Source: CAVQMB01 sp963713445 (GTDB lineage Bacteria > Pseudomonadota > Gammaproteobacteria > Competibacterales > Competibacteraceae). From it: a DNA stretch of 64,000 nt. The stretch lies in NCBI GenBank assembly GCA_963713445.1, contig CAVQMB010000012.1, forward strand, positions 44,514 to 108,513. The letters run 5' to 3'. Every line of letters starts with the position of its first letter. Position 1 is the first letter of the stretch. This document shows positions 17,331 to 26,490 of this stretch, piece by piece. Position numbers and translations under genes: made by a program. Under the pieces are notes generated by a model, which worked only from the letters and a program-made list of their open reading frames with translations, had not been told where the DNA came from and searched no databases.

Positions 17331-17588
17331 TCATACCCTTTGGCCAATCGGAATGATTTCCGCGCCAGCCTTCAGATCATCCAGATAGTCCGCCCATGTC
17401 TGCATCATGGCCCACCGTTCCTTGATGAACTTGGTCCGATTGTAGGCGGTGCCGAGCGCATCCGGCACGCGGTGCGCAAGCTGATGCTCGATGACTTCCG
17501 GCTTCACGCCCAATTCCTGGTGCAGGATGGTACGCGCCATGGCGCGGAAGCCATAGCAGTGTCGGTCAGCGGCATGGGGGCAACTCAC
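17331..17588 (-). pseudogene. C-terminal remnant of a tyrosine integrase
   Basis: 85 residues match the end of P4-type integrases: GFRAMARTIL, then EHQLAHRVPDALGTAYNRT with the catalytic Tyr, then ERWAMMQTWADYLDDL. The residue that is normally His in the HGFR box is Tyr here (CYGFRAMA). The N-terminal 300 residues and the first catalytic Arg are absent. It lies 135 bp from the 3' end of tRNA-Ala, the classic integration site position, and so marks the edge of a decayed genomic island. Confidence 0.8.
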
Positions 17589-17662
17589 TTGCCCCTAATG
17601 TTGCCCCCAAAAATTCCTGGCTGTCAACGGATGCCATTAGCCCTCACGGGACAACAATCCAC

Positions 17663-17687
17663 AAAAAAACCCGCATTCTACGCGGGC
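17663..17687 (-). terminator. Rho-independent terminator of tRNA-Ala
   Basis: On the minus strand the stem CCCGC/GCGGG with a 7-base loop is followed by seven T residues. It lies about 37 bp beyond the tRNA 3' end and would terminate it. Confidence 0.75.
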
Positions 17688-17723
17688 TTATTGGACTCTG
17701 CTGGAACTGCCTGGATGTTGGGA

Positions 17724-17799
<76 letters not shown>

Positions 17800-17876
17800 A
17801 CGCGCTGAGGTTGGCTATCATACACGCCCCACACAACGCTGCCAATCCTGCCCGGACGCGCTATCGTTCCGACGGT

Positions 17877-18725
17877 TCAACCATCACTGACGTTCACATC
17901 GTCGCGCAACGCAGGTAGCGCCAATATCACGCTTCCCCGACTGCCTCCGCCCTGCTCCACCGTCAAGCACCCGCCATGGCGGACGGCAACCGTGCGCGCC
18001 AGCATCAGCGCCAGCGCCGCGTCGGAATCCTGGGTACCGTCCAGCCAGGCCGCGAAGTCCGCAAACGGCCAGAAGTCACCGTCCTCTGCGATCGGGCCAG
18101 TGTCAAGCGAGATCGCAAACCCGGCCAGCCCATCCCGGCACTGCAGACTCAGGTTCACCATCGCACCGGCCGGGCGCTGGTTCACGGCAAAGTCCAGCAG
18201 GCCACGCACCGCCTGCTCCAGCAACGCACCGTCGGCTGTGACCCAGGCCGATGACTCATCGAGCGACGCCGCCAGATCAATGCTGCGATCGGGATATTGA
18301 TCCCGCACCTGGGCGATGGCACCTTCCGCCACAAATGCGAGGTCGAGCGGCACCATCCGGTCCGGCAGCAAATAATCGGCCTCTATCAGCGTCATCAGGC
18401 TTTGGATCCGGCGCAGCGTAGTCCCGGCCTGCTGGCGGATTCGCGACGCAAACCGGCCGGTCGACTCGGGTGACTGTTCCAGCAGGTGACCCACGGCAAT
18501 GAGCGACGTTACGGGCGAGCACAGGTCATGCGACATCAACGCCAGCAATCGCCGCCACAGGGCCGCTTCATCACCCACCGCCGAGCGACGGCCTGCGGCA
18601 TCACCGGGAACCGTATCTGGTCCGCTGCGGACGCTGGCGCGGATCGCACCCAATGCCGGTTTGTGCTCGGTGGATAACCGCATTAAGCTACTTGTCGGCA
18701 CAGGTTTGCCAGTCATGATCAGCAA
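17877..18725 (-). CDS. Degenerate histidine-kinase-like protein
   Basis: 282 residues without a TM segment. The H-box reads LLALMSHDLCSPVTSL near residue 62, with the phospho-acceptor His present (usual form SHDLRxP). The ATPase domain is weak: the N-box has LLDFAV where Asn is expected (LEQAVRGLLDFAVNQ), a short DTGP G1 box is kept, and the G2 region appears reduced to the final RGSVILALP strand. The first 50 residues are low in pattern. There is no response-regulator gene beside it. It may be a phosphorelay or phosphatase-type protein rather than an active kinase. The start is uncertain and several downstream Met are possible. Confidence 0.6.
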   Translation of the reverse strand: MLIMTGKPVPTSSLMRLSTEHKPALGAIRASVRSGPDTVPGDAAGRRSAVGDEAALWRRLLALMSHDLCSPVTSLIAVGHLLEQSPESTGRFASRIRQQAGTTLRRIQSLMTLIEADYLLPDRMVPLDLAFVAEGAIAQVRDQYPDRSIDLAASLDESSAWVTADGALLEQAVRGLLDFAVNQRPAGAMVNLSLQCRDGLAGFAISLDTGPIAEDGDFWPFADFAAWLDGTQDSDAALALMLARTVAVRHGGCLTVEQGGGSRGSVILALPALRDDVNVSDG

Positions 18726-18791
18726 CCATCATCACGCTTGTCGACTCGGTATGCGGCGATGAGCCGGTGTATCTCCAGGAGATAGCCAAGA

Positions 18792-19538
18792 ATGCGTCTT
18801 GCAGGTCGAACCGCCATTATTACCGGAGCTGCCCAGGGCTTCGGCGCCGGCATTGCCCGAATCTTCGCCGCCGAAGGTGCCCGCGTCGTAATCGCTGACC
18901 TTAACGGTGACGGCGCCCGGAAAGTGGCCGCCGAACTCGGCGATTCGGCGTTACCCTATACCGTGGACGTTAGCGATGGCAAACAATTCCAGGCCCTGGT
19001 GCAGGCTACGGTCGATGCCTGGGGCGACCTGGATATCGTCGTCAACAATGCCGGCACCACGCACCGCAACCAGCCGCTGCTGGATGTCGACGAGGCCAGC
19101 TTCGATCGCGTGTTCGCGGTCAATGTCAAAAGCCTGTTTCACTGCGCGCAGGCCTGCGTACCGGTTTTCCGCCAGCGCGGTGGCGGCAGTATCATCAACA
19201 TCGCCTCGACCGCCGGCCTCCGCCCGCGACCAGGGCTAACCTGGTACAACACCAGCAAGGGCGCGGTGATCACCGCCACCAAGTCAATGGCGGTAGAACT
19301 GGCGCCGGACCAAATCCGGGTCAACGCGCTGTGTCCAGTAGCCGGTGAGACGCCACTGCTCAAGGCGTTTCTCGGCGAAGACACGCCCGAGCGGCGGGCG
19401 CAGTTCAAGGCCACGGTGCCACTGGGACGCTTCAGCACGCCTGAGGATATCGGACGTGCCGCCTTGTTCCTCGCTTCCAGTGATGCCGAGTTCCTGACCG
19501 GCGTGGCGCTGGAAGTGGACGGCGGCCGCTGTATCTGA
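18792..19538 (+). CDS. SDR-family oxidoreductase (FabG-like)
   Basis: 248 residues with the classical SDR plan: TGAAQGFGAGIA at 12 for NAD(P), VVNNAGTTHRN, catalytic Ser in INIASTAGLRPRPG, YNTSKG with the Tyr-Lys pair near 153, and the end VALEVDGGRCI. Asp in VVIADLNGD suggests NAD preference over NADP. It resembles 3-oxoacyl reductase and glucose dehydrogenase relatives, with no clear substrate. The XrtH gene begins 46 bp downstream, but no functional link is known. Confidence 0.85.
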   Translation: MRLAGRTAIITGAAQGFGAGIARIFAAEGARVVIADLNGDGARKVAAELGDSALPYTVDVSDGKQFQALVQATVDAWGDLDIVVNNAGTTHRNQPLLDVDEASFDRVFAVNVKSLFHCAQACVPVFRQRGGGSIINIASTAGLRPRPGLTWYNTSKGAVITATKSMAVELAPDQIRVNALCPVAGETPLLKAFLGEDTPERRAQFKATVPLGRFSTPEDIGRAALFLASSDAEFLTGVALEVDGGRCI

Positions 19539-19584
19539 CCGACCGGACGGACATTATGACCTGTCCGCCGCACCCGAGGAGCTC

Positions 19585-20091
19585 ATGAACCATCCCGTTA
19601 CCCGGATTCTGGTGTTCGGCCTGATCCTGATCGTACTGTTCGCCGGTGAACTGCTAGGGCCGGTGCAGACCCATGTGGTCATGCCGTTCACCGACGTCAT
19701 TGCCCGCATCAGCGCGTGGGTAGTCCAGCTGTTCGATCAACGGGTGGCGGCCAACGGCATCGTCATCCGCAGCCTTACCAATGGCGCGGCCGTAGCCATT
19801 CAGCCCGGCTGCAACGGGGTCGAGGCGGTGATCTGCCTGACCGCTGCCATACTTGCCTTTCCAGCCCCCTGGCTGCACAAGCTGGTGGGACTGATCGTCG
19901 GCAGTCTGGCGATTCAGGTGCTCAACATCGTCCGCATCATCAGCCTGTTCTATCTGCTGCAGTGGGACAAGACGGTGTTCGAGTGGGCTCATCTGTATTT
20001 GTGGCAGGCGCTGATCATCCTGGATGCCATGATCATTTTCATTCTGTGGTTGCGAACGCTGCCGGCACCGGCGGATGCCGACCATGGCTGA
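19585..20091 (+). CDS. xrtH: Exosortase H
   Basis: A 168-residue polytopic membrane transpeptidase-like protein. It has the exosortase triad: Cys in QPGCNGVEAVICL (near 73), Arg in NIVRIISLF (near 118) and His in FEWAHLYLWQ (near 138). Five or so TM helices surround them. The short size fits XrtH, which processes proteins with an IPTL-CTERM tail in gammaproteobacteria. A GAGGAG site precedes the ATG. The next gene is the typical XrtH partner. No IPTL-CTERM target is seen in this window. Confidence 0.88.
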   Translation: MNHPVTRILVFGLILIVLFAGELLGPVQTHVVMPFTDVIARISAWVVQLFDQRVAANGIVIRSLTNGAAVAIQPGCNGVEAVICLTAAILAFPAPWLHKLVGLIVGSLAIQVLNIVRIISLFYLLQWDKTVFEWAHLYLWQALIILDAMIIFILWLRTLPAPADADHG

Positions 20092-20713
20092 GCCGTCTGC
20101 CAAGCGCTTTCTCGGCAAGGTGTTGTTGTGGCTGGCACCCAGCTTTGCCGGCTGGTATCTGCTTGCACCCGTGCTGATCTTCCCGGTTGCCATTCTGTTG
20201 CGGTTGGCGCTGACCGCGCTGTATCCCGATGCGATCGTAACCGTCGAACAACATGGCGGTTTTCTCGACGTGGTGACCCGCTTCAGCGCCTCGCTCGTGC
20301 CCGGCACTAAAGTCGAGCCAGGCCGCACCAGTGAAATCATATTCACCATCAATGCGCTCAAATACAGCTACGGTGTGCCATTGCTGCTGGCATTGTCGCT
20401 GGCCGTGCCGGCTTCTGTCGGGCGGCGCCTGGTACGGTTCTTCAGCGGCGCGATTGTGCTTGTCCCACTGCAGGTCTGGGGGGTGTATTTCGACACTCTG
20501 GTGACGCTGGTGTTCAAACTCGGACCGACCATAGGCCATCAGATGGGCACCTCGGAGCTGTCTCGCAACGGCATCGCGCTGGCCTACCAGCTCGGTTATC
20601 TGATCCTGCCCGCGGTCGGTCCCATCATCATCTGGGCGTTGTTCAACATGGCCTTCATCGAGAGTATGGCACCCAACCTCGCCTACCGCCGTCGCCCTCA
20701 ACCCGGAGCCTGA
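20084..20713 (+). CDS. Exosortase H-associated membrane protein
   Basis: About 209 residues from ATG 20084, overlapping the xrtH stop by 8 bp (an upstream ATG at 20075 is also in frame). It has an N-terminal TM helix (about 15-45), a periplasmic domain of some 75 residues and three more helices (about 105-125, 130-155 and 175-200). The arrangement right after XrtH and the length match the XrtH-associated membrane protein family, whose role is not known. The assignment leans on position as much as sequence. Confidence 0.75.
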   Translation: MAEPSAKRFLGKVLLWLAPSFAGWYLLAPVLIFPVAILLRLALTALYPDAIVTVEQHGGFLDVVTRFSASLVPGTKVEPGRTSEIIFTINALKYSYGVPLLLALSLAVPASVGRRLVRFFSGAIVLVPLQVWGVYFDTLVTLVFKLGPTIGHQMGTSELSRNGIALAYQLGYLILPAVGPIIIWALFNMAFIESMAPNLAYRRRPQPGA

Positions 20714-20854
20714 CGAGACTGATCACAGTCTTAAAAGCCAGCGCGAACCGAAAAGCAACGGCATCGTCTGAAGCTAGCGCAGACCGTGTCAACACAGAGC
20801 ACCCGTTAACGCGCTGTGTTCCGGCACGCTGCTTCCCCAATCAGGAGGTATGAC

Positions 20855-21295
20855 ATGGCATTCACCCTCAAAGTCAACGGTCAGACCCATAGCGTCGACG
20901 TTGAGCCCGACACCCCGCTGTTGTGGGTGTTGCGGGACAACCTCAAGCTGACTGGCACCAAATTCGGCTGTGGCAAAGGCTTGTGCGGCGCCTGTACCGT
21001 GCACCTCGACGGCAAGGCTCAGCGCACCTGCGTGCTGCCGGTATCGGCGGTGGCCGGCCGCAGCATCCGCACCATCGAGAGCCTCGACAATCATCCGGTA
21101 CAACAGGCCTGGATAACACATCAGGTGCCTCAGTGCGGCTATTGCCAGTCCGGCATGATCATGGCCGCGGCGGCCCTGCTGGGGGAAAAACCGAAACCAA
21201 CCGACGCCGATATCGATCAGGCCATGACCAATATCTGCCGCTGCGGCACATACAACCGCATCCGCAAGGCGATCCATGCCGCCGTCAGCGCCTGA
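20855..21295 (+). CDS. (2Fe-2S) small subunit of IorAB-type molybdenum hydroxylase
   Basis: 146 residues carrying two [2Fe-2S] clusters. The plant-ferredoxin type site is GCGKGLCGAC plus RTC, and the all-alpha domain site is QCGYCQSG plus NICRCGTY. All eight cysteines are present. ATG 20855 follows AGGAGG. It transfers electrons from the molybdopterin subunit encoded directly downstream (14 bp gap). The closest named family is isoquinoline 1-oxidoreductase alpha subunit, but similar pairs oxidise various aldehydes and N-heterocycles. Confidence 0.9.
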   Translation: MAFTLKVNGQTHSVDVEPDTPLLWVLRDNLKLTGTKFGCGKGLCGACTVHLDGKAQRTCVLPVSAVAGRSIRTIESLDNHPVQQAWITHQVPQCGYCQSGMIMAAAALLGEKPKPTDADIDQAMTNICRCGTYNRIRKAIHAAVSA

Positions 21296-21308
21296 GGAGG
21301 ATCCCCTA

Positions 21309-23459
21309 ATGACGATATCGCACACACTGAGCCGGCGCCGGTTTCTGCAAACCACCGCCGCCGGTGCCGGCGCGCTGGTGATCGGCTTTCAGCTACCGAC
21401 CGGCGGCCGCTACGCTGATGCCGCACCGGCACAGGGCCCGGAGTTGGTCAACGCCTGGTTGCGCATCGACCCCGACAACACCGTCACCATCATGGTGCCC
21501 TCCTCGGAGATGGGCCAGGGTGTGTACACCGCCATGCCGATGCTGGTGGCCGAGGAACTAGAGGTGGACTGGCGCAGCGTACGGGCCGAAATGGCACCGG
21601 TTGGTCCGCAATACGTCAACCTGATCTTCGGCATGCAGGCCACCGGTGGCAGCACCTCCATCCGCTGGTCACACAAGAAGCTGCGTGAAGTCGGCGCTCA
21701 GGCCCGCGAGGTACTGCGTCAGGCCGCAGCGAACCGGTGGCAGGTACCGATTACCGAATGCCATGCCGGCCACGGCCATATCGTCCACAGCGATGGCCGC
21801 AAACTGAGTTACGGTGAGTTGGCCATGGCCGCCGCCAAACTCAAGCTGCCGCAAAACGTGGCACTCAAACCGCCAGCCCGGTGGACTATCCTGGGCAAGC
21901 CCGAGCCGCGCCTGGACATCCCGGCCAAGGTCACCGGGAAGGCCGGGTTCGGCATCGACACCGAGCGCGACGGCATGCTGGTGGCGACCGTCATGGCCTG
22001 CCCGGCCTTCGGTGGCACCCTGAAAGCAGTCGACGAATCAGCCGCTCACCAGATCAAGGGCGTCAAGCAGGTGGTCAAACTGAAGGACGCTGTCGCCGTG
22101 GTCGCCGACGGCTACTGGCCCGCCAAGAAGGCACTGGACACCCTCAAGCCGCAGTGGAACCGCGGTGCCAATGCCACCAACGACAGTGACCACATATCCC
22201 ACCTGCTACATCAGGCGCTGGAGAGCGACAAGCCGGCGACGGCCCGTGACGACGGCGACACCGGCACCGCGCTGGCCAATGCCGATCAGACGCTGGAGGC
22301 AATCTACGAGGTGCCGCCGCTGGCCCATGCCACCATGGAGCCAATGAATGGGACCGCCTACGTGACCAAGGACGGCGCCGAATTCTGGCTGCCCACCCAG
22401 AGCCCCGGCATGGTGCCGGTGGTGCTGGGCAAGATCCTGGGACTCAAGCCAGACCAGATCAAGGTTCATACCACGTTTCTGGGCGGTGGCTTCGGGCGCC
22501 GCTTCGAAATGGACTTCGCGATCCAGGCCGCGCTGATAGCCAAGGCCGCCGGCGTCCCGGTGAAACTGATCTGGTCGCGCGAAGAGGATATGCGTCACGA
22601 CTTCTACCGGCCCGCGTCGGTAGTGCATTTTCAGGGCGGCATCCAGGCCGACGGCTCATTAAAGGTGCTGAGCGCCCGCATCGCCTGCCCCTCCATCTTC
22701 GCCCGGGTTAACCCCAAGTGGATTAAGCATGGCGTGGACTCTTCGGCGGTCGAGGGCATCAGTGACTCGCCCTATAGCCCACCCAACATGCGGGTGGAAT
22801 ATGTCCAACAGGAAATCGGCGTGCCGGTAGGCTTCTGGCGTTCAGTGGGCAATAGTCAGAATGGCTTCTTCATGGAATGCTTCATAGACGAACTGGCCAA
22901 TGCCGCCGGTAGCGACCCGTTCGATTTCCGCCGGTCACTGTTGCAAGGCAAAACCCGCGAGCTCAAGGTGCTCGACCGGCTGGCGAATCTGTCGAGCTGG
23001 GGCAACTCCGACGAAGGGATTTACCAAGGTGTCGCACTGCATAAATCGTTCGACACCATCGTCGGCCAGGTAGCCGAGATCTCAATGCCCGCTAGCGACA
23101 AGATCAAGCTGCATCGCATCACCTGTGTGGTCGACTGCGGCACTACGGTCAACCCTGACACCATCGAAGCGCAGGTGGAAAGCTCCATCGTCTACGGCCT
23201 GACTGCAGCATTCTTCGGCCGGATCAGCGTCACCCGGGGCGCCGTGGAGCAGGCTAACTTCGACACCTATCCGATGATCAAGCTGGCCCAGATGCCAGCT
23301 ATTCAGGTAGATATCATTGCTGACGGCGGCACACTGGGTGGCATGGGCGAACCCGCCCTGCCCCCGGCCACCCCGGCCGTGCTGAACGCCTACTACGCGG
23401 CCAATGGCCAGCGCATACGATCGCTGCCACTAAGCCAGAACGGTATCCAGCTCGCCTGA
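21309..23459 (+). CDS. Molybdopterin large subunit, IorB-like, Tat-exported
   Basis: 716 residues from ATG 21309. A twin-arginine signal (SRRRFLQTT) opens the protein, so the complex works in the periplasm. Molybdenum-cofactor motifs are present: the SEMGQGVYT segment near 72, ATGGSTSIRW near 112, FLGGGFGRR near 397 and the catalytic Glu in GGMGEPALPP near 680. The split, Tat-signal architecture is that of isoquinoline 1-oxidoreductase beta subunit and periplasmic aldehyde oxidoreductases. No cytochrome or XdhC-like maturation gene is adjacent; an xdhC lies 22 kb away. The substrate is unknown. Confidence 0.9.
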   Translation: MTISHTLSRRRFLQTTAAGAGALVIGFQLPTGGRYADAAPAQGPELVNAWLRIDPDNTVTIMVPSSEMGQGVYTAMPMLVAEELEVDWRSVRAEMAPVGPQYVNLIFGMQATGGSTSIRWSHKKLREVGAQAREVLRQAAANRWQVPITECHAGHGHIVHSDGRKLSYGELAMAAAKLKLPQNVALKPPARWTILGKPEPRLDIPAKVTGKAGFGIDTERDGMLVATVMACPAFGGTLKAVDESAAHQIKGVKQVVKLKDAVAVVADGYWPAKKALDTLKPQWNRGANATNDSDHISHLLHQALESDKPATARDDGDTGTALANADQTLEAIYEVPPLAHATMEPMNGTAYVTKDGAEFWLPTQSPGMVPVVLGKILGLKPDQIKVHTTFLGGGFGRRFEMDFAIQAALIAKAAGVPVKLIWSREEDMRHDFYRPASVVHFQGGIQADGSLKVLSARIACPSIFARVNPKWIKHGVDSSAVEGISDSPYSPPNMRVEYVQQEIGVPVGFWRSVGNSQNGFFMECFIDELANAAGSDPFDFRRSLLQGKTRELKVLDRLANLSSWGNSDEGIYQGVALHKSFDTIVGQVAEISMPASDKIKLHRITCVVDCGTTVNPDTIEAQVESSIVYGLTAAFFGRISVTRGAVEQANFDTYPMIKLAQMPAIQVDIIADGGTLGGMGEPALPPATPAVLNAYYAANGQRIRSLPLSQNGIQLA

Positions 23460-23465
23460 GCGACA

Positions 23466-23494
23466 CCGGCCGACCACCCCCGGTGGCCGGCCGG
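23466..23494 (+). terminator. GC-rich hairpin after the IorB-like gene
   Basis: A 13-bp stem with one mismatch (CCGGCCGACCACC against GGTGGCCGGCCGG, loop CCC) lies 7 bp after the stop. There is no T-run, so it may stabilise the mRNA 3' end or act as a weak terminator. Confidence 0.4.
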
Positions 23495-23682
23495 CCAGCC
23501 GTGCATCGCAGGCTGCCACTGACCTGAGGCCACGGGCCCCACGGGAGGGCGAAGTGAGCCGTTCCCCGGCCGCGCTGACGGCGGATCCGGAGCAACCGCC
23601 GTGGCAGCGGTGCCGCTCACTCTGACAACACGCGCGCGGCACCGAGACGGGCACAGCGCTGGCGCCGCTGCTATTAGCGGTG

Positions 23683-24339
23683 CTATTGCGCGGCCGTCTG
23701 CGCGCGGGCAGCACTGATCTCCTGCCGCAATGCCCGGGTAGCCGCCGCCGGATCGGATTGACCACAGATTGCCGACACCACGGCAACACCGTCGGCAGCA
23801 GCCCGGATCAAGGGCGCTGCCCGGCCTGACCCGATGCCTCCGATGGCCACCACCGGGCATTGCCTGGCGCCCACCAACCCGGCGAATCCCTCGACCCCGA
23901 TCACCGGCGAGGCATCGGGCTTGGTGCCCGTCGAATACACCGGGCCCACGCCCAGATAGTCGATCAATGCCGTCTCCGCAGCATCCATTTCGGCCGCATT
24001 AGAAACCGACAGACCCAGCCAGCGTTCAGGGCCGATGAGCTCGCGCGTTACCCGTGCCGGCAGGTCCTGCTGGCCGATATGGACGCCGGCAGCCCCCATC
24101 GCCAGCGCGACATCGATCTGATCGTTGATAATGAGCGGCACCTGGAACGGTTCCAGCAGGGCCTTAAGCGCCCAGGCCGCCTCCAGCCACTGCCGCTTCT
24201 TCCACTGCGGTGCCCGCAACTGGACCACGCTGGCACCACTACCGGCTGCCTGGCGTGCGGTCTCCAGCATACCGGGCAGACCACCGCAAAGATCCGGATC
24301 GAGCACCAGATAGAGCGACAGATCGAGCACCGGCCTCAC
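23683..24339 (-). CDS. thiE: Thiamine-phosphate synthase ThiE
   Basis: 218 residues. It joins HMP diphosphate and the thiazole phosphate to make thiamine phosphate. The TIM barrel shows VQLRAPQWKKRQ (diphosphate contact, near 41), PLIINDQIDVALAMGAAGVHIGQQDL, split here around IINDQ and GVHIGQQDLP (near 95), the GVGPVYSTGTK motif (near 132) and AIGGIG (near 168). The start codon overlaps the thiM stop, so the two are coupled. The last 15 residues are Ala/Gln-rich. Confidence 0.93.
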   Translation of the reverse strand: MRPVLDLSLYLVLDPDLCGGLPGMLETARQAAGSGASVVQLRAPQWKKRQWLEAAWALKALLEPFQVPLIINDQIDVALAMGAAGVHIGQQDLPARVTRELIGPERWLGLSVSNAAEMDAAETALIDYLGVGPVYSTGTKPDASPVIGVEGFAGLVGARQCPVVAIGGIGSGRAAPLIRAAADGVAVVSAICGQSDPAAATRALRQEISAARAQTAAQ

Positions 24340-25145
24340 GCGGTGTCACCCGTCAGCTGAGCGGGTTCCAACAGATAAATCTCGTCCAGAAACGCCGGCC
24401 CAAACGAGCCCGGACCACGGCTGGCCGCTGCCGCCCGTTCACCGGCCAGACCCATGACCGCGCAGGCAGCGGCCACCGCACTGAGGCGGTCCTCGGCACC
24501 AGCGGTAAACGCCGCGACAGCGGCTGACAGCGCACAGCCAGTACCAACCACCCGGGTCATCATGGGATGACCCCAGGGCAAAGCCCAGGTGGTGGCACCA
24601 TCGGTCACGTAGTCGGTGGCGCCGGTCACGGCCACCACCGCTCCGGTGGTGCGCGCAAGCCGGACCGCGGCCTCGATCGCGTCGGTGGCATCGGCGGTGC
24701 TGTCGACACCTTTGCCAGCGCCGGCGGCGCCAGCGAGACTAAGAATTTCCGAGGCATTGCCGCGAATGGCAGCAGGCCCCTGGTTGAGCAGGGCTTTGCA
24801 GGCGGCGGTCCGGTAGTCGAGCACGCCGACTGCGACCGGGTCCAAAGTCCACGGTGTGCCGTTGGCCAGCGCGGCGACCGCGGCCCGGCGCATTACCTCA
24901 TGCCGCTCCGGGTATAAGGTGCCTACATTGATCAGCACGGCGCCGGCCATGCCGGCGAAGGGTTCGACCTCCTGCTCGGCGACGATCATTGCCGGCGATG
25001 CGCCCAGCGCCAGCAATACATTGGCGGTGATCTCCTGTACCACCTCGTTGGTGAGCACATGCACCAGCGGGGCAATCTGACGCACTCGAGCCAGTTCGGC
25101 AGCAACCCGGGCAAGCGGCAGATTCGAAACAGAGGACTGCGGCAT
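24336..25145 (-). CDS. thiM: Hydroxyethylthiazole kinase ThiM
   Basis: 269 residues from ATG 25145. It phosphorylates salvaged hydroxyethylthiazole for ThiE. Ribokinase-like motifs are present: HVLTNEVVQEITAN near 27, ALGASPAM near 44, LINVGTL near 66, and the glycine-rich anion hole GTGCALSAAVAAF near 200. A GGAGTATT ribosome site lies before the start. thiM and thiE together form a thiazole salvage operon. No TPP riboswitch elements are seen in the 48-bp leader that I infer. Confidence 0.93.
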   Translation of the reverse strand: MPQSSVSNLPLARVAAELARVRQIAPLVHVLTNEVVQEITANVLLALGASPAMIVAEQEVEPFAGMAGAVLINVGTLYPERHEVMRRAAVAALANGTPWTLDPVAVGVLDYRTAACKALLNQGPAAIRGNASEILSLAGAAGAGKGVDSTADATDAIEAAVRLARTTGAVVAVTGATDYVTDGATTWALPWGHPMMTRVVGTGCALSAAVAAFTAGAEDRLSAVAAACAVMGLAGERAAAASRGPGSFGPAFLDEIYLLEPAQLTGDTA

Positions 25146-25199
25146 TGAATACTCCTTGTCCGGCTGTGGCAGGCAGGTCAAGTAAATGAACGGTGGCAA

Positions 25200-25205
25200 A
25201 TTATA
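25200..25205 (-). promoter_or_regulatory. Possible -10 box for thiM-thiE
   Basis: A perfect TATAAT on the minus strand 54 bp upstream of thiM. No convincing -35 is seen at 17 bp, so this is tentative. Confidence 0.3.
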
Positions 25206-25274
25206 GCGCCGCCGTGGCCCTGATTGCCCGCCCGGCAACGCGAGCTTGCCGGATGGTAACCCGGCCACCGCAGG

Positions 25275-26315
25275 TTAAAACCGGTCGATCACCGTCACCC
25301 CCTGACCGGCGAAACGATCCATGGCTGGCAGTTCGGTCAGCGCGTGCTCAAGGCTGATGGTGCGGCCGATCAACTGCTGCGGCTGCAGGCTGCCACGGCG
25401 CAACATCTCGAACATGGCGCCATAGCGGAACGCCTGCATCCCGTGACTGCCAACGATCTCCAGTTCATTGGCAATCACCTGCGCCATCGGCAATGCCGTC
25501 TGACAGTGCTCGGCCGGCAACAGCCCGACCTGAACGTGACGGCCGCGTTTACGCAGGTTGGCAACCGAGTCGTGGCAGGTCTGCGGGCTACCCAACGCAT
25601 CAAGTGACAGATGTGCGCCGCCCCCGGTCACCGCCCGTACAGCCGCGACCACATCATCGGTTTCGCCGCCATGGATCGTCACCGCAGCACCGACAGCACG
25701 GGCAAGGTCGAGCTTGTCAGCGGCGATGTCGATGGCCACCACATTTGCTCCCAGGGCATTTCCGATCATGATTGCCGACAAACCCACACCGCCGCAGCCG
25801 TGCACCGCGACCCACTGCCCCGCGCTGACGCGACCCTGATCCACCACCGCCCGGAATGCCGTCACGAAGCGGCAGCCCAGGCTGGCCGCGGTAACGAAAT
25901 CGAGACTATCCGGCAACCGGACCAGATTCACGTCGGCGTAATCGATGGCCACGTACTCGGCGAACGAACCCCAATGGTTAAAACCCGGCTGGAACTGATG
26001 ATCGCAAACCTGATGATTGCCGGACGCGCACTGCGGACAATGGCCGCAACCGCAGACGAACGGCAGCGTCACCCGATCACCCGGGCGCCAGTGATCGACG
26101 TCCTTCCCCACCACCTCGACCACGCCGGCAAATTCATGGCCCGGCACGTGCGGCAGCCGAACATCCGCATCATGGCCCATCCAGCCGTGCCAGTCGCTGC
26201 GGCACAGACCGGTGGCCGCCACCCGGATCACCGCGCCTCCTGGCGGCGGGCTTGGGTCGGTCACGTTCTGAAGGGTCAAGGGTGCCCGGAATGCTTCGTA
26301 GACCGCTGCTCGCAT
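25275..26315 (-). CDS. Zinc-dependent MDR alcohol dehydrogenase
   Basis: 346 residues of the medium-chain dehydrogenase family. Catalytic zinc ligands are in GLCRSDWHG (Cys near 37) and PGHEFAG (His-Glu near 59). Structural zinc cysteines are in CGCGHCPQC and a later QVC. The Rossmann motif GCGGVGLSA is near 174 and the NAD-selecting Asp is in VAIDIAADK. It acts on an unknown primary or secondary alcohol. It starts 129 bp upstream of thiM on the same strand and probably has its own promoter. Confidence 0.88.
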   Translation of the reverse strand: MRAAVYEAFRAPLTLQNVTDPSPPPGGAVIRVAATGLCRSDWHGWMGHDADVRLPHVPGHEFAGVVEVVGKDVDHWRPGDRVTLPFVCGCGHCPQCASGNHQVCDHQFQPGFNHWGSFAEYVAIDYADVNLVRLPDSLDFVTAASLGCRFVTAFRAVVDQGRVSAGQWVAVHGCGGVGLSAIMIGNALGANVVAIDIAADKLDLARAVGAAVTIHGGETDDVVAAVRAVTGGGAHLSLDALGSPQTCHDSVANLRKRGRHVQVGLLPAEHCQTALPMAQVIANELEIVGSHGMQAFRYGAMFEMLRRGSLQPQQLIGRTISLEHALTELPAMDRFAGQGVTVIDRF

Positions 26316-26490
26316 GGATTGATCACCGCTTGCTGTGCTGACGGGTTTTTGGAGAACGTTACATCATAATCCTGCTTGATACATTGGCTGGAACTCCAAC
26401 CGCAGCAATGCAGGCGTCGACGTTGCGTGGCACCACGATACGCCCTGATAATTGTTTTTATTTCCCATCAATCGTTGCGGGACCGCATTC

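Noticed and set aside
25146..25274. TPP riboswitch upstream of thiM
   Set aside because: None of the conserved TPP elements (CUGAGA, the ACCUGAUCUGG-type core) could be found on the minus strand of this leader.
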